From Crocosphaera chwakensis CCY0110 (GTDB lineage Bacteria; Cyanobacteriota; Cyanobacteriia; Cyanobacteriales; Microcystaceae): a stretch of DNA of 64,000 bases. Under the pieces are notes generated by a model, which was given only the letters and a program-made list of their open reading frames with translations, ran no database searches and was not told the origin of the DNA. The stretch is from assembly GCF_000169335.1 (NCBI RefSeq), contig NZ_AAXW01000013.1, forward strand, positions 70,960-134,959, written 5' to 3'. Each line of letters opens with the position of its first letter. The first letter of the stretch is position 1. Made by a program: the position numbers and the translations under genes. Positions 17,391 to 26,184 of this stretch are shown here, in pieces.

Positions 17391-17795
17391 CTAGGAATAC
17401 ATACACAATTCACCCATATCCTGAAATTCTTTCTCTAATAGACTAATTAACCATTGATCTCCTTTAAGTTGTGCTTTTTTCAGCCGTCGTTCTAAGTTTC
17501 GACAAACATTTTGTAAATGAGTTTTTGACACTTCATTCACCCTCAATGTTTCAGGGGATTTTATAGAAAGTGAACAAACTTGATCCTCTGATGGTTGATT
17601 AATTATTGCTTGAGACTCAACAGGATAATGAGTTAGGGTGTCTTGTGTTGATAAAGGGCAAACACGAGGTCTAATATGTCGAGGATATTCGTATTTCCAT
17701 TTTTGTCTATGATGTCTTTGGATTACGGTTCCATAACCCATATCTAAAGCATTAGGCTGCTCATCCCCTATAAAACGACGTTCTGAAAATTTCAT
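17391..17795 (-). CDS. Hypothetical basic protein
   Basis: 134 residues. The N-terminal third is rich in Arg, His and Tyr (RHHRQKWKYEYPRHIRPR), the middle is polar, and the end has an amphipathic helix (NLERRLKKAQLKGDQWLISL). No recognised domain. It lies 60 bp from the DUF4278 gene on the same strand and may be co-transcribed with it. Reality as a gene is likely but not certain. Confidence 0.5.
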   Translation of the reverse strand: MKFSERRFIGDEQPNALDMGYGTVIQRHHRQKWKYEYPRHIRPRVCPLSTQDTLTHYPVESQAIINQPSEDQVCSLSIKSPETLRVNEVSKTHLQNVCRNLERRLKKAQLKGDQWLISLLEKEFQDMGELCMYS

Positions 17796-17854
17796 ATCTA
17801 CTGTTCCTAAAAAAGTTAAGTTAAACCGACATCAAAAGACTTAAAGTAAAAAAG

Positions 17855-18037
17855 CTAATTTTGTACATAATGGACACCACGATAGGTCATCTGTTTGATG
17901 CCATGACCATGACGAGGCTTCGCATAAGGGTGATTTTTCCAATGAACACCGCGATAAGTTCCTTCAACCTCTGTATTACTGGTTTCTATGGTCATAGGGT
18001 CATGATTATAGCTGATTCCACGAAATGACAGTTTCAT
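17855..18037 (-). CDS. DUF4278-domain protein
   Basis: 60 residues built from three copies of a short beta motif: SFRGISYNH near the start, GTYRGVHWKNH in the middle and MTYRGVHYVQ at the end. This is the typical (K/T)YRG(V/I)xY pattern of the cyanobacterial DUF4278 family. Function unknown. It is probably the first gene of a two-gene unit with 17391-17795. Confidence 0.8.
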   Translation of the reverse strand: MKLSFRGISYNHDPMTIETSNTEVEGTYRGVHWKNHPYAKPRHGHGIKQMTYRGVHYVQN

Positions 18038-18256
18038 AATTTATTTTCCTCCGATTACTGTTCCCTGATCTCTCCCTAATTTAATGGGAAGATTGAGAAC
18101 TTTTGAAATACTTTCTGTATCTATTGTTACATTTTTATCCTAAAAATGTCAGGACTTCATAAAAATTTAACTAGAGATCACCCTGTTTTTCAGGGGATTA
18201 ATGGTTGATACTAGAAGTGATCAGCTATCTTGAACTCAAGCTGAGATCAAGTTTCT

Positions 18257-19594
18257 ATGGTTTCGATCGCAAGTGAACTGCTCGTTATCTTTCTGTTAGT
18301 CTTGTGTAACGCTATTTTCGCCCTGGCGGAGATAGCCCTAGTCTCTTCTCGAAAAATTCGTTTAGAACAAATGAGTCTTCAAGGCGATCGCAGAGCAAAA
18401 ATTGCTCTAGAATTAGCCAATGACCCTAACCAGATTTTATCGACGGTACAAATTGGTATTACCCTGATCGGCATTTTGGCAGGGGTGTATGGAGGGGCGA
18501 ACCTCTCAGCACATCTGACGGTTATTTTACAGCGTGTTCCTGGCTTAATGGTTCACAGTGAAGCCATTGCCATCACCCTTGTGGTTCTCTGTTTAACTTA
18601 TTTATCCTTAGTCATTGGGGAGTTAGTTCCTAAACGTTTGGCTTTAAGTGATCCTGAAGGAATTGCTACCTTAATGGCCATTCCTTTACTATGTGTTGCT
18701 CGTTTCGTTTCCCCCATCGTTAATTTATTAGGGGCTTCTACAGACTTTATTTTATCTTTCTTGGGCATTACTACGACTATCACTGAACCTCCCGTGACTC
18801 AAGAAGAAATTAAAGTCATGTTGAAACAGGGAAAAGAAGCAGGAATGTTTGAAGAAGTCGAACAGGATATGGTAGAAAGGGTTTTGCAATTGGGCGATCG
18901 CAGAGTTAGCAGTTTAATGACAACTCGGCCTGAAATTGTTTGGTTAAATTTAGAAGATTCTGCTGAGATTAATCGTCATAAAATTGTCCATAGTACCCAT
19001 ACTCGTTTTCCTGTGTGTCAAGGCAGTTTAGAAGAGGTTTTAGGTATTGTTCAGGTCACTAATTTATTGTCTGGTTGTTTATCTTGTCAACAGTTTGATT
19101 TAACGGCATCCTTGGGACAACCTTTATTCGTTCCTGATAGCACCCTAGGATTAAAAGTCTTACAATTATTTCAACAAACGGGAAATCATATTGCTTTAGT
19201 GGTGGATGAATATGGAATTATTCAAGGATTAGTGACCATTAATGATATTTTAAAAGCGATTGTCGGTGATATTCCTCGCATTGATCAAACGATTATTCCT
19301 TCTATTGTGCGTCGAGAGGATGGCTCTTGGCTAATGGATGGAACGGTAGGAGTCGATGAGTTTAAAAAGGTCTTTCGACTCAATATGATTCCTGGAGAAA
19401 AACACGGTAACTTCCATACTTTAGGAGGTTTTGTGATTACTTATTTAGGTAAAATTCCGAAAGCAGCCGATAGCTTTAATTGGAAAGGTTTAAAATTTGA
19501 AGTGATGGATATGGATGGAAATCGGGTGGACAAAGTGTTAGTGATGCCTATTAGTCAACCTTTATTAAATCAAACCACTAATGATATTTATTAA
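18257..19594 (+). CDS. CNNM/CorC (hemolysin-like) membrane transporter
   Basis: 445 residues. An N-terminal DUF21/CNNM membrane domain (about 1-185, four helices, ending near GASTDFILSFLG) is followed by two CBS domains (about 205-330; DRRVSSLMTTRPEIVWLNL and VVDEYGIIQGLVTINDIL). A C-terminal CorC_HlyC domain (about 345-430) completes the usual architecture. Relatives bind Mg-ATP through the CBS pair and export Mg2+ or Na+. The old name hemolysin is misleading. Monocistronic. Confidence 0.88.
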   Translation: MVSIASELLVIFLLVLCNAIFALAEIALVSSRKIRLEQMSLQGDRRAKIALELANDPNQILSTVQIGITLIGILAGVYGGANLSAHLTVILQRVPGLMVHSEAIAITLVVLCLTYLSLVIGELVPKRLALSDPEGIATLMAIPLLCVARFVSPIVNLLGASTDFILSFLGITTTITEPPVTQEEIKVMLKQGKEAGMFEEVEQDMVERVLQLGDRRVSSLMTTRPEIVWLNLEDSAEINRHKIVHSTHTRFPVCQGSLEEVLGIVQVTNLLSGCLSCQQFDLTASLGQPLFVPDSTLGLKVLQLFQQTGNHIALVVDEYGIIQGLVTINDILKAIVGDIPRIDQTIIPSIVRREDGSWLMDGTVGVDEFKKVFRLNMIPGEKHGNFHTLGGFVITYLGKIPKAADSFNWKGLKFEVMDMDGNRVDKVLVMPISQPLLNQTTNDIY

Positions 19595-19615
19595 TTATTA
19601 ATTAATTGGTCACTA

Positions 19616-20491
19616 CTAAACTTCATGGGTCATCAAAATATTCAGCATTTTTTCTCCTAATAAGTCGGGATGTTCTACCATAGACAAATGACCACAATTA
19701 AGAACATCAATGACATTTTGACCTTGATATTTGAAGAGTTCATGAAAACTGGCCAAATAACGAACATATTGGGGTTCCATTACTGTATCTTTGTCCCCTG
19801 AAAAGAAATAAACTGGTTGAGCAAGACGGGAGACAATTTGAGGTAATAAATGAACTTCACTTTCTGTTGTAGAATCTAATAATGAGCTTAAGGCTGCTTC
19901 TGAATTTGCCCTTATTAAATCAATAACTCGTTGCTTACCCCATTGTCGATCAATCGGTTTGGCAACCATCATTCTAGAAAAGAGAATATCGATTAAAGGA
20001 ACCCGACACAACCACGGAGGACGATATTTAACTAATTGTTGTCCAGCGAGACGAAATCGCTCAAATTCTTCTTTTAAATAAATACCTCCTCCAGCATTTA
20101 AGCAAACAACCCCTTGTATTTTTTCAGGACACAGATCAGCAGTCCATAAGGCAATACTGCCTCCCAGAGAATGGCCAATTAACCAGCCTCGTTGAATGTT
20201 TAATTTTTCTAGTAAAATAATTAAATCTTGAGCATAGGCTTCTAAAGTGTAGGGAGATGAGCTATTATATTTTTCTAATGAAAAATTATTTAAGGGTTGA
20301 GAGTCTCCGAATCCTTTGAGATCGTAGGTCAAACAAGGATAATCGGGGGATAATTTATTGATTAAGGGTAGCCAATATTGACGGCTTAGGAGCCAGCCAT
20401 GAATAAAAATTAATACAGGGGTTGACGGGTTAGTAGAGGGAGAGGTTAACTCGTAAGCATGAGGTACTCCCGATATATCGATGGTTGGCAT
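19616..20491 (-). CDS. Alpha/beta-fold hydrolase
   Basis: 291 residues. The oxyanion motif LIFIHGWLLS (about 28-37), the nucleophile elbow GHSLGGSIA (about 104-112), an acid in FSGDKDTVMEP (about 232) and a histidine in NCGHLSMVEHP (about 268) give a complete Ser-Asp-His triad. It is a cytosolic esterase/lipase-like enzyme of unknown substrate. It is convergent with the CNNM gene with only about 20 bp between the stops. Confidence 0.85.
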   Translation of the reverse strand: MPTIDISGVPHAYELTSPSTNPSTPVLIFIHGWLLSRQYWLPLINKLSPDYPCLTYDLKGFGDSQPLNNFSLEKYNSSSPYTLEAYAQDLIILLEKLNIQRGWLIGHSLGGSIALWTADLCPEKIQGVVCLNAGGGIYLKEEFERFRLAGQQLVKYRPPWLCRVPLIDILFSRMMVAKPIDRQWGKQRVIDLIRANSEAALSSLLDSTTESEVHLLPQIVSRLAQPVYFFSGDKDTVMEPQYVRYLASFHELFKYQGQNVIDVLNCGHLSMVEHPDLLGEKMLNILMTHEV

Positions 20492-20616
20492 GAATTATCT
20501 TACCCTATCAAAAAGCCGTGATAATGGTTTCGGTTAAACCTATTCGATAATGATTACCTTATTTTATTATAAATTAAAAGGCTCTCTTCGACTCAATTTT
20601 CTTTTTACGAGGATTA

Positions 20617-20841
20617 ATGAAAAAAATTCTGATTCTATTTATTAAAGGTTATCGTACTTTTATTTCTCCTTTATTTCCTCCTAGTTGTCGTTTTCGTCCA
20701 ACTTGTTCTCAATATACCTTAGAAGCGATTGAAAAATTTGGTGCTGTACAGGGTAGTTGGTTAGGTTTAAAAAGAATTTTACGTTGCCATCCGTTTCATC
20801 CTGGCGGTTATGATCCAGTTCCTCCTGTGACAAAAAAATGA
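20617..20841 (+). CDS. yidD: YidD, membrane protein insertion efficiency factor
   Basis: 74 residues with the complete family pattern: LFPPSCRFRPTCSQYTLEAI and RILRCHPFHPGGYDPVP, including the three conserved cysteines. YidD assists YidC-dependent insertion of inner membrane proteins. Here it is not beside rpmH, rnpA and yidC but stands alone between a hydrolase and a permease gene. Confidence 0.92.
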   Translation: MKKILILFIKGYRTFISPLFPPSCRFRPTCSQYTLEAIEKFGAVQGSWLGLKRILRCHPFHPGGYDPVPPVTKK

Positions 20842-20883
20842 TTATTTAATAGAAAGTTTCTCTTAATAGAAAAAAGATTAACT

Positions 20884-21777
20884 CTAAAGTGTTGGATTTT
20901 TAGAAATTTTTAGATTAATAAATGAAAGGATTAAAATGATCAAAAATAAAATCAAGCCAATAGTACAAGCATAATTAATATCTAAATCTTCAAACGCTCT
21001 TTCATAAACATAATATACAATGGTTTTCGAGCGATTTAAAGGACCTCCTTGAGTCATAATATAGACTTCTTCAAACACTTTAGTTGCAGCAATAGAAGAA
21101 ATGACAGCAACTAATAATAAATAAGGACGCATCAAAGGAATTGTAATGTCCCAATGTTTACGCCAACCATCCGAGCCATCAATGGCTGCTGCTTCATATA
21201 ATTCTCCAGGAATAGCCTGTAATCCTGCTAAATAAATGACCATATAATAACCCAATCCTTTCCAAATGGTCACTAACATAACACTCCATAGTGCTAGTTG
21301 GGGACTAGTTAACCAAGGAATTCCCTCACTGAATCCTAATTGTTGTAAGATTTGGTTAAATAAACCATTAGAACTATATAAAGCTTTCCAAGCAATTCCA
21401 GCAACAACCATAGAAATAACAACAGGAACATAAAATGCTAAGCGAAACCAACTAATCCCTTTTAGTTTATTGTTTACTAAAATAGCTAGCAATAAAGGCA
21501 AAATAACTAATAAAGGAACAACTCCAATTAAGTATAAAATTGTATTAGTTAAGGTTAACCAAAATACTGAATCTTGAAGTAATCTTTTGAAATTTTCTAA
21601 CCCTACCCATTCCGGCGATTGAGTGATGTCATAATTATATTGGGTAAAGCTTAAGGAAAATGCTTGAATGGCAGGAATAAAAACAGTAATGAGTAGTAAT
21701 AATAAAGCAGGTAATAAAAATAAATAGGGAACAAAATTAAAGGGTTGAGTTGTATTCTTATTTAAAGAGATTTTCAT
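20884..21777 (-). CDS. Carbohydrate ABC transporter permease (MalF/UgpA type)
   Basis: 297 residues with six predicted membrane helices and the EAA loop EAAAIDGSDGWRKHWDITIP (about 190-210), which contacts the ATPase subunit. The family imports sugars or sugar alcohols; in cyanobacteria a related set (Ggt) takes up glucosylglycerol, sucrose and trehalose. No binding protein, second permease or ATPase gene is adjacent, so it must pair with products encoded elsewhere. Substrate unknown. Confidence 0.85.
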   Translation of the reverse strand: MKISLNKNTTQPFNFVPYLFLLPALLLLLITVFIPAIQAFSLSFTQYNYDITQSPEWVGLENFKRLLQDSVFWLTLTNTILYLIGVVPLLVILPLLLAILVNNKLKGISWFRLAFYVPVVISMVVAGIAWKALYSSNGLFNQILQQLGFSEGIPWLTSPQLALWSVMLVTIWKGLGYYMVIYLAGLQAIPGELYEAAAIDGSDGWRKHWDITIPLMRPYLLLVAVISSIAATKVFEEVYIMTQGGPLNRSKTIVYYVYERAFEDLDINYACTIGLILFLIILILSFINLKISKNPTL

Positions 21778-21955
21778 TAAGTTTGATCTTCTTCATTATA
21801 AATTGTAGAAAATAATAACATAAATAAGCTTTAACTCCTCTCCCTGCTCCGGTCTCCCTGCTCCCCCGCTTAACTTAACCAGTAACATTTATTTTTGTCC
21901 AAATACTTTGGTGAGTCTCAGTTTATAATTGTCGGTAAATTATTAAGCTTTAATT

Positions 21956-23068
21956 ATGAACTGGTGGCAAAAACTTAAAGAGAATCCTTTAGCCCGTTTT
22001 GGGGCAATATTGCTGATAATTTTCTATGTAACCGTAATTGCTGCTGATTTTGTCGCACCTTACGACCCATACTCATCTCAGGCTGATGGCTCGCTTCTTC
22101 CCCCGACAAATATCTATTTTACAAATCAAGAAGGTCAGTTTGTCAGTCCTCATGTATATCCTACGACTCAAAGTCCTACGGATCTTGAGACAGGAAAACG
22201 GAGTTTAAACGTCAATTTTGACGAACCTTCACCCATTAGCTTATTTGCCAAGGGATATACCTATCAATTATTGCAAATTCGTCTCCCTTTACCACCTTCT
22301 TTTGAAGAGGTAGAATTGTTTTCCGGTATTCCTATGAACCGTCATCTTTTTGGTACTGTCGGTCCGGCTCATTTGAATCTTTTGGGAACGGATGAACAAG
22401 GACGGGATCAGTTCAGTCGTTTACTATTTGGCGGAAGAATCAGCTTATTTATCGGTATTGTGGGTATTATTATTTCTTTCCCCTTGGGCATGATAGTGGG
22501 AGGCATTTCTGGCTATTTTGGGGGCTGGATAGATGCTTTTTTAATGCGCTTGGTAGAAGTTTTGATGACCATTCCTGGGATTTATTTATTAGTGGCTCTA
22601 GCTGCTGTCCTTCCCCCCAGTTTAACTAGCGCACAACGGTTTTTATTGATTGTTTTAATTACTTCTTTTATTAGTTGGTCAGGACTGGCTAGGGTTATCC
22701 GTGGTCAAGTTCTGTCCCTCAAAGAACAAGAGTTTGTTCAAGCAGCTAAGGCTATGGGGGCAACGCCTTGGCGTATTATTGTCCGTCATGTACTTCCCCA
22801 AACAGCAACCTATATTATTATCTCGGCAACTTTAGCTATTCCTGGTTTTATTGTCGCTGAATCTGTTTTAAGTCTAATCGGTTTAGGAATTCAACAACCT
22901 GACCCAAGTTGGGGTAATTTGCTGTCTGTTTCTACCAATGCTTCTATCCTAGTGCTTCAGCCCTGGTTAATTTGGCCGCCGGCTTTGATGATTATCTTGA
23001 CAGTTCTCTGCTTTAACTTACTTGGCGATGGGTTACGGGATGCCCTCGATCCTCGCAGTCTTGAATAA
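21956..23068 (+). CDS. Peptide/nickel-type ABC transporter permease (DppC family)
   Basis: 370 residues. An OppC-type N-terminal helix (about 13-34; APYDPYSSQ follows) precedes a long periplasmic region (about 35-130) and the motif LLGTDEQGRDQFSRLLFGG. Five further membrane helices carry the EAA-like loop QEFVQAAKAMGATPWRII (about 260). The periplasmic insert is longer than in enterobacterial DppC but is usual for cyanobacterial homologues. No partner subunits are adjacent. Substrate unknown. Confidence 0.85.
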   Translation: MNWWQKLKENPLARFGAILLIIFYVTVIAADFVAPYDPYSSQADGSLLPPTNIYFTNQEGQFVSPHVYPTTQSPTDLETGKRSLNVNFDEPSPISLFAKGYTYQLLQIRLPLPPSFEEVELFSGIPMNRHLFGTVGPAHLNLLGTDEQGRDQFSRLLFGGRISLFIGIVGIIISFPLGMIVGGISGYFGGWIDAFLMRLVEVLMTIPGIYLLVALAAVLPPSLTSAQRFLLIVLITSFISWSGLARVIRGQVLSLKEQEFVQAAKAMGATPWRIIVRHVLPQTATYIIISATLAIPGFIVAESVLSLIGLGIQQPDPSWGNLLSVSTNASILVLQPWLIWPPALMIILTVLCFNLLGDGLRDALDPRSLE

Positions 23069-23322
23069 TTTGTTCATTTTGTATATTTTTGTTAACTTCG
23101 TACTAGGGCGAAAAAGTCTCCCTTGACTTTTTTCCAAAGGTTAAGGGAAACTTACAATAACTTAAAGTAGACTACTGATTAAATGTTAACTTTTGCTAAA
23201 ATTTGATTAATAATGCTACGGTTAATCAAGATTGATATCTTGAGAAAAATGGGCAAAATTAATCCTTTTTTGGAGCAATACAGTCCTTATCACCCTTATA
23301 AACTTTTATTCTAGAATCAACC

Positions 23323-23538
23323 ATGAACATGGAAACCCTAGAATTCATTATCTACCCTGATGGCCGTGTCAAAGAAACAGTGACAGGTATAATGGGTTCC
23401 TCTTGTCAAGAGGTAACAGCAGCGATCGAAGCGCAACTAGGAAAAGTCCTTTCTAATGAAAAGACTTCTCAATACTATAATCAACCCGTTACTCAATCCA
23501 CAAAAGCAACTAATCAAGCCTCTTTCAGCGATTGGTAA
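23323..23538 (+). CDS. DUF2997-domain protein
   Basis: About 70 residues (the second ATG at 23329 may be used). METLEFIIYPDGRVKETV, then SCQEVTAAIEAQLG, is the DUF2997 pattern: a small beta-beta-alpha unit. In cyanobacteria it precedes the Ycf35 gene, as here, and the ferredoxin gene after that. The function is unknown, but conserved linkage suggests a shared process. Confidence 0.8.
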   Translation: MNMETLEFIIYPDGRVKETVTGIMGSSCQEVTAAIEAQLGKVLSNEKTSQYYNQPVTQSTKATNQASFSDW

Positions 23539-23594
23539 TAGGTTCAACTCCCTTGTTTTTTTCACCCTTTGTAACGTTTAAAATCCACAAGAAT

Positions 23595-23981
23595 ATGTCA
23601 CATTTTAGTAATATTAAGACCCAAATTCGTAACTTGACCTCCCTCAAAGCAGCTCTCAATGACATGGGTATCGACTGGAAAGAAGGACCTCATACCGTTA
23701 GAGGCTATAAAGGCCAAACCCGCACCGCAGAAGTTGTAGTAGAACAAGATAACGACTATGACATTGGTTTTAGCTGGAACGGTAACGAATATGAACTAAT
23801 TGCTGATTTGCAATATTGGCAGCAACCCCTATCCGTTGAAGGATTTTTGCAAAAAGTAACTCAAGGATATGCACTGCATACCATCCTCGATGAGTCTAAT
23901 AAACAAGGGTTCCAAGTTGCCCAACAACAAAAGAACGAAGATGGTTCTATCCGCCTTGTTGTCCAACGCTGGAGTGCGTAA
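23595..23981 (+). CDS. ycf35: DUF1257/Ycf35 protein
   Basis: 128 residues from the ATG at 23595 (MSHFSNIKTQIRNLTSLKAA), where homologues and red-algal plastid Ycf35 begin; the upstream in-frame start at 23532 overlaps the previous gene and is rejected. Conserved parts include GYKGQTRTAEVVV and YDIGFSWNGNEYELIADLQYW. Function unknown. The stop codon overlaps the ferredoxin ATG (TAATG), so translation is coupled. Confidence 0.88.
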   Translation: MSHFSNIKTQIRNLTSLKAALNDMGIDWKEGPHTVRGYKGQTRTAEVVVEQDNDYDIGFSWNGNEYELIADLQYWQQPLSVEGFLQKVTQGYALHTILDESNKQGFQVAQQQKNEDGSIRLVVQRWSA

Positions 23982-24403
23982 TGACTGATTTTTCCCCAAC
24001 CCCCGATCGCTCTGGGTTAGAACCAGAACTAGGGGGTGTTTTTCGAGATGCCCCTGACAGAAATGGTTATGAGCCAGAATTAGGGGGCGAACTACGCCAA
24101 AAAGGAGTTTACGTCGACGAAATTACCTGTATTGGCTGTAAACACTGCGCCCATGTCGCACCCAATACCTTTTATATTGAGTCAGATTATGGGCGATCGC
24201 GGGTTTACAATCAAGACGGAGACGAAGAGGATACTATCCAAGAAGCAATGGATACTTGTCCTGTAGATTGTATCCACTGGGTTGATTATACCGAGCTAAA
24301 AGAACTTGAAGAAGTTCGTCAACATCAACAAGTTAAAGCCCTTGGTTTTCCTCAAGTTCATCATAATCCGAAAAGAAAGAGAAAACCTCCGAAAACAAAT
24401 TGA
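23981..24403 (+). CDS. Ferredoxin, bacterial-type single-cluster with N- and C-terminal extensions
   Basis: 140 residues. The ferredoxin core (about 45-107) has CIGCKHCAHVAPNTF and CPVDCIHWV. The cysteines C-x2-C-x2-C plus a distant C-P support one [4Fe-4S] cluster, with one additional Cys. Before it lies a duplicated motif of the form DRSGLEPELGG / DRNGYEPELGG, which may be a docking element. The C-terminus is strongly basic (KRKRKPPK). It is the last gene of the DUF2997-ycf35-ferredoxin operon, overlapping ycf35 by one base. Confidence 0.85.
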   Translation: MTDFSPTPDRSGLEPELGGVFRDAPDRNGYEPELGGELRQKGVYVDEITCIGCKHCAHVAPNTFYIESDYGRSRVYNQDGDEEDTIQEAMDTCPVDCIHWVDYTELKELEEVRQHQQVKALGFPQVHHNPKRKRKPPKTN

Positions 24404-24506
24404 TGGGTTGTTGATGAATCATTCAAAACAATCTGTGAGGTGAGCAACTTTAGGAATTTTTATCAATATAAATTAATTATTGCTCACCTTATTTTTATTG
24501 AAAAAT

Positions 24507-25406
24507 ATGAATAATGGCTGGATTTATCGAGAACAAATTAAGCCTAAGAATGCTGGATTAACAGTATTAGAGTATTATACTCAGAACTATCATCATTCTA
24601 GTTCTCAGCAATGGTTAGAAAGAATTATATCGGGTCAAGTTCTTCTCAATAAGAAAGTCGTTACTCCTGAAACTATTTTACAAATAGGACAATGGTTAAG
24701 TTATCATCGTACCCCTTGGAAAGAACCAGACGTACCTTTAAATTTTGATATTATTTATGAGGATGATGATTTATTAGTTATAAATAAACCGTCTGGTCTT
24801 CCTGTGTTACCAGGAGGAGGATTTTTAGAACATACTTTATTATGGCAGTTAAAAAAACAATACCCTAAAGATAAAGTATTTCCTATTCATCGTTTAGGTA
24901 GAGGAACATCAGGATTAATGGTAATGGGAAAAAGTGCGATCGCCCGTTCTCAGTTAACCCAACAAATGCGAGAACATAAAATCACAAAAGTATATCGAAC
25001 TTTAATTGGAAACAATAATCTACCTGATCACTTTAATATTGATCATCCCATTGGCAAAATTTCTGATCCCGTTTTAGGTTATATTTATGGAGCAAAAGCT
25101 GATGGAAAATATGCTTATAGTGAGTGCCATATTTTAGAAAGATATTCCGATAAGACATTGGTAGAAGTTACTATATTAACCGGTCGTCCTCATCAAATTA
25201 GAATTCATCTAGCTACTATTGGCTATCCTTTACTGGGTGATCCTTTATATACTATTGGGGGAATTCCTAAAACGGGTTTTGAAGAGCAGAACGACACAAT
25301 TAATGTTCCTGGAGATTGTGGTTATTTTCTCCATGCTTATCAACTTTCTTTTGTTCATCCAATTACGAATCAATCTTTTACCTTTATTTGCGAACAAGAC
25401 TTTTAA
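24507..25406 (+). CDS. RluA-family pseudouridine synthase lacking the usual catalytic Asp
   Basis: 299 residues from the ATG at 24507; a TTG nine codons upstream is less likely. The S4-like N-terminal part (WLERIISGQVLLN), the substrate loop FDIIYEDDDLLVINKPSGLPV and the C-terminal LTGRPHQIRIHLATIGYPLLGDPLY mark the RluA fold. At the catalytic motif HRLDxxTSG the sequence is HRLGRGTSG, with Gly (codon GGT) in place of the essential Asp. The rest is well preserved. It is either a non-catalytic RNA-binding relative or a subgroup with altered chemistry. Confidence 0.82.
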   Translation: MNNGWIYREQIKPKNAGLTVLEYYTQNYHHSSSQQWLERIISGQVLLNKKVVTPETILQIGQWLSYHRTPWKEPDVPLNFDIIYEDDDLLVINKPSGLPVLPGGGFLEHTLLWQLKKQYPKDKVFPIHRLGRGTSGLMVMGKSAIARSQLTQQMREHKITKVYRTLIGNNNLPDHFNIDHPIGKISDPVLGYIYGAKADGKYAYSECHILERYSDKTLVEVTILTGRPHQIRIHLATIGYPLLGDPLYTIGGIPKTGFEEQNDTINVPGDCGYFLHAYQLSFVHPITNQSFTFICEQDF

Positions 25407-25429
25407 TAATTTATGCTTAAAAAAGATTA

Positions 25430-25462
25430 GGAGGCAGTTAGATAAGGATCATAACTACCTCC
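25430..25462 (-). terminator. Rho-independent terminator after plsY
   Basis: GGAGG-x-AGTTA and TAACT-x-CCTCC arms around an 11-base loop. On the minus strand TAATCTTTTTT follows. It lies between the convergent RluA and plsY genes and may serve both. Confidence 0.65.
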
Positions 25463-25495
25463 TGGTATTCGAGATAATATCAAGGTCAGAAATAA

Positions 25496-26143
25496 TCAAC
25501 TTCCTTCTTGTTGTAATTTTTGTCCAAGTCTAGGTTCAGTTCCTTGTAAAAGACGGATAATATTAGTCCGATGACGGAAGGTAACATACAGTCCAACAAT
25601 TACCCCAAATAAACAATAGGGTAAAGGCTGATGTAACCCAAACATAAGAACATTAACTGCAATGACTCCTGTAATAGAACTCAAAGAGACAATGCGAGAT
25701 AAGCTTAACATTCCTAAAAAGCTACCTAAAGTACCTAAAGCCACAATGGGGTTAAGGACTAATAAAACTCCTAAACTAGAGGCAACGGATTTTCCGCCAG
25801 TAAAGTTGAGGAAAATAGATTTACTGTGACCCAATACAGCAGCGATCGCTGCGAAAATCACTAACCAAGGTTTCCACTCTAAAGGAATTATTTCAGTAGA
25901 TGCTACGAAAAACCAGAGTTTAACCAAAATAACAGCTAACATTGCCTTTGCTAAATCCACCGCTAAGACAAAAATAGCAGCTCGTTTACCGATGGTGCGT
26001 AAAATATTCGTCGCACCAGTCGACCCGGAACCATGTTGGCGAACATCAATCCCTTTGAGATGTAATCCGGTTAGGTATCCTGTGGGAATAGAACCCAGTA
26101 GATAGCCGATGATAATTAATAATGCGCTAATCAAAAAAGCCAT
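25496..26143 (-). CDS. plsY: Acyl-phosphate:glycerol-3-phosphate acyltransferase PlsY
   Basis: 215 residues, polytopic. The three conserved cytoplasmic loops are visible: GSIPTGYL near the start, GSGSTGATNILRTIG (about 37-51) and GHSKSIFLNFTGGKSVAS (about 102-119). PlsY makes lysophosphatidic acid from acyl phosphate and sn-glycerol-3-phosphate in the plasma membrane. It is the last gene of a DUF3119-DUF3086-plsY run on the minus strand, 40 bp from DUF3086. Confidence 0.93.
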   Translation of the reverse strand: MAFLISALLIIIGYLLGSIPTGYLTGLHLKGIDVRQHGSGSTGATNILRTIGKRAAIFVLAVDLAKAMLAVILVKLWFFVASTEIIPLEWKPWLVIFAAIAAVLGHSKSIFLNFTGGKSVASSLGVLLVLNPIVALGTLGSFLGMLSLSRIVSLSSITGVIAVNVLMFGLHQPLPYCLFGVIVGLYVTFRHRTNIIRLLQGTEPRLGQKLQQEGS

Positions 26144-26184
26144 AAGTCATAATTAAAATTGTAGGTGGTCAAAGATTTGGTGGT

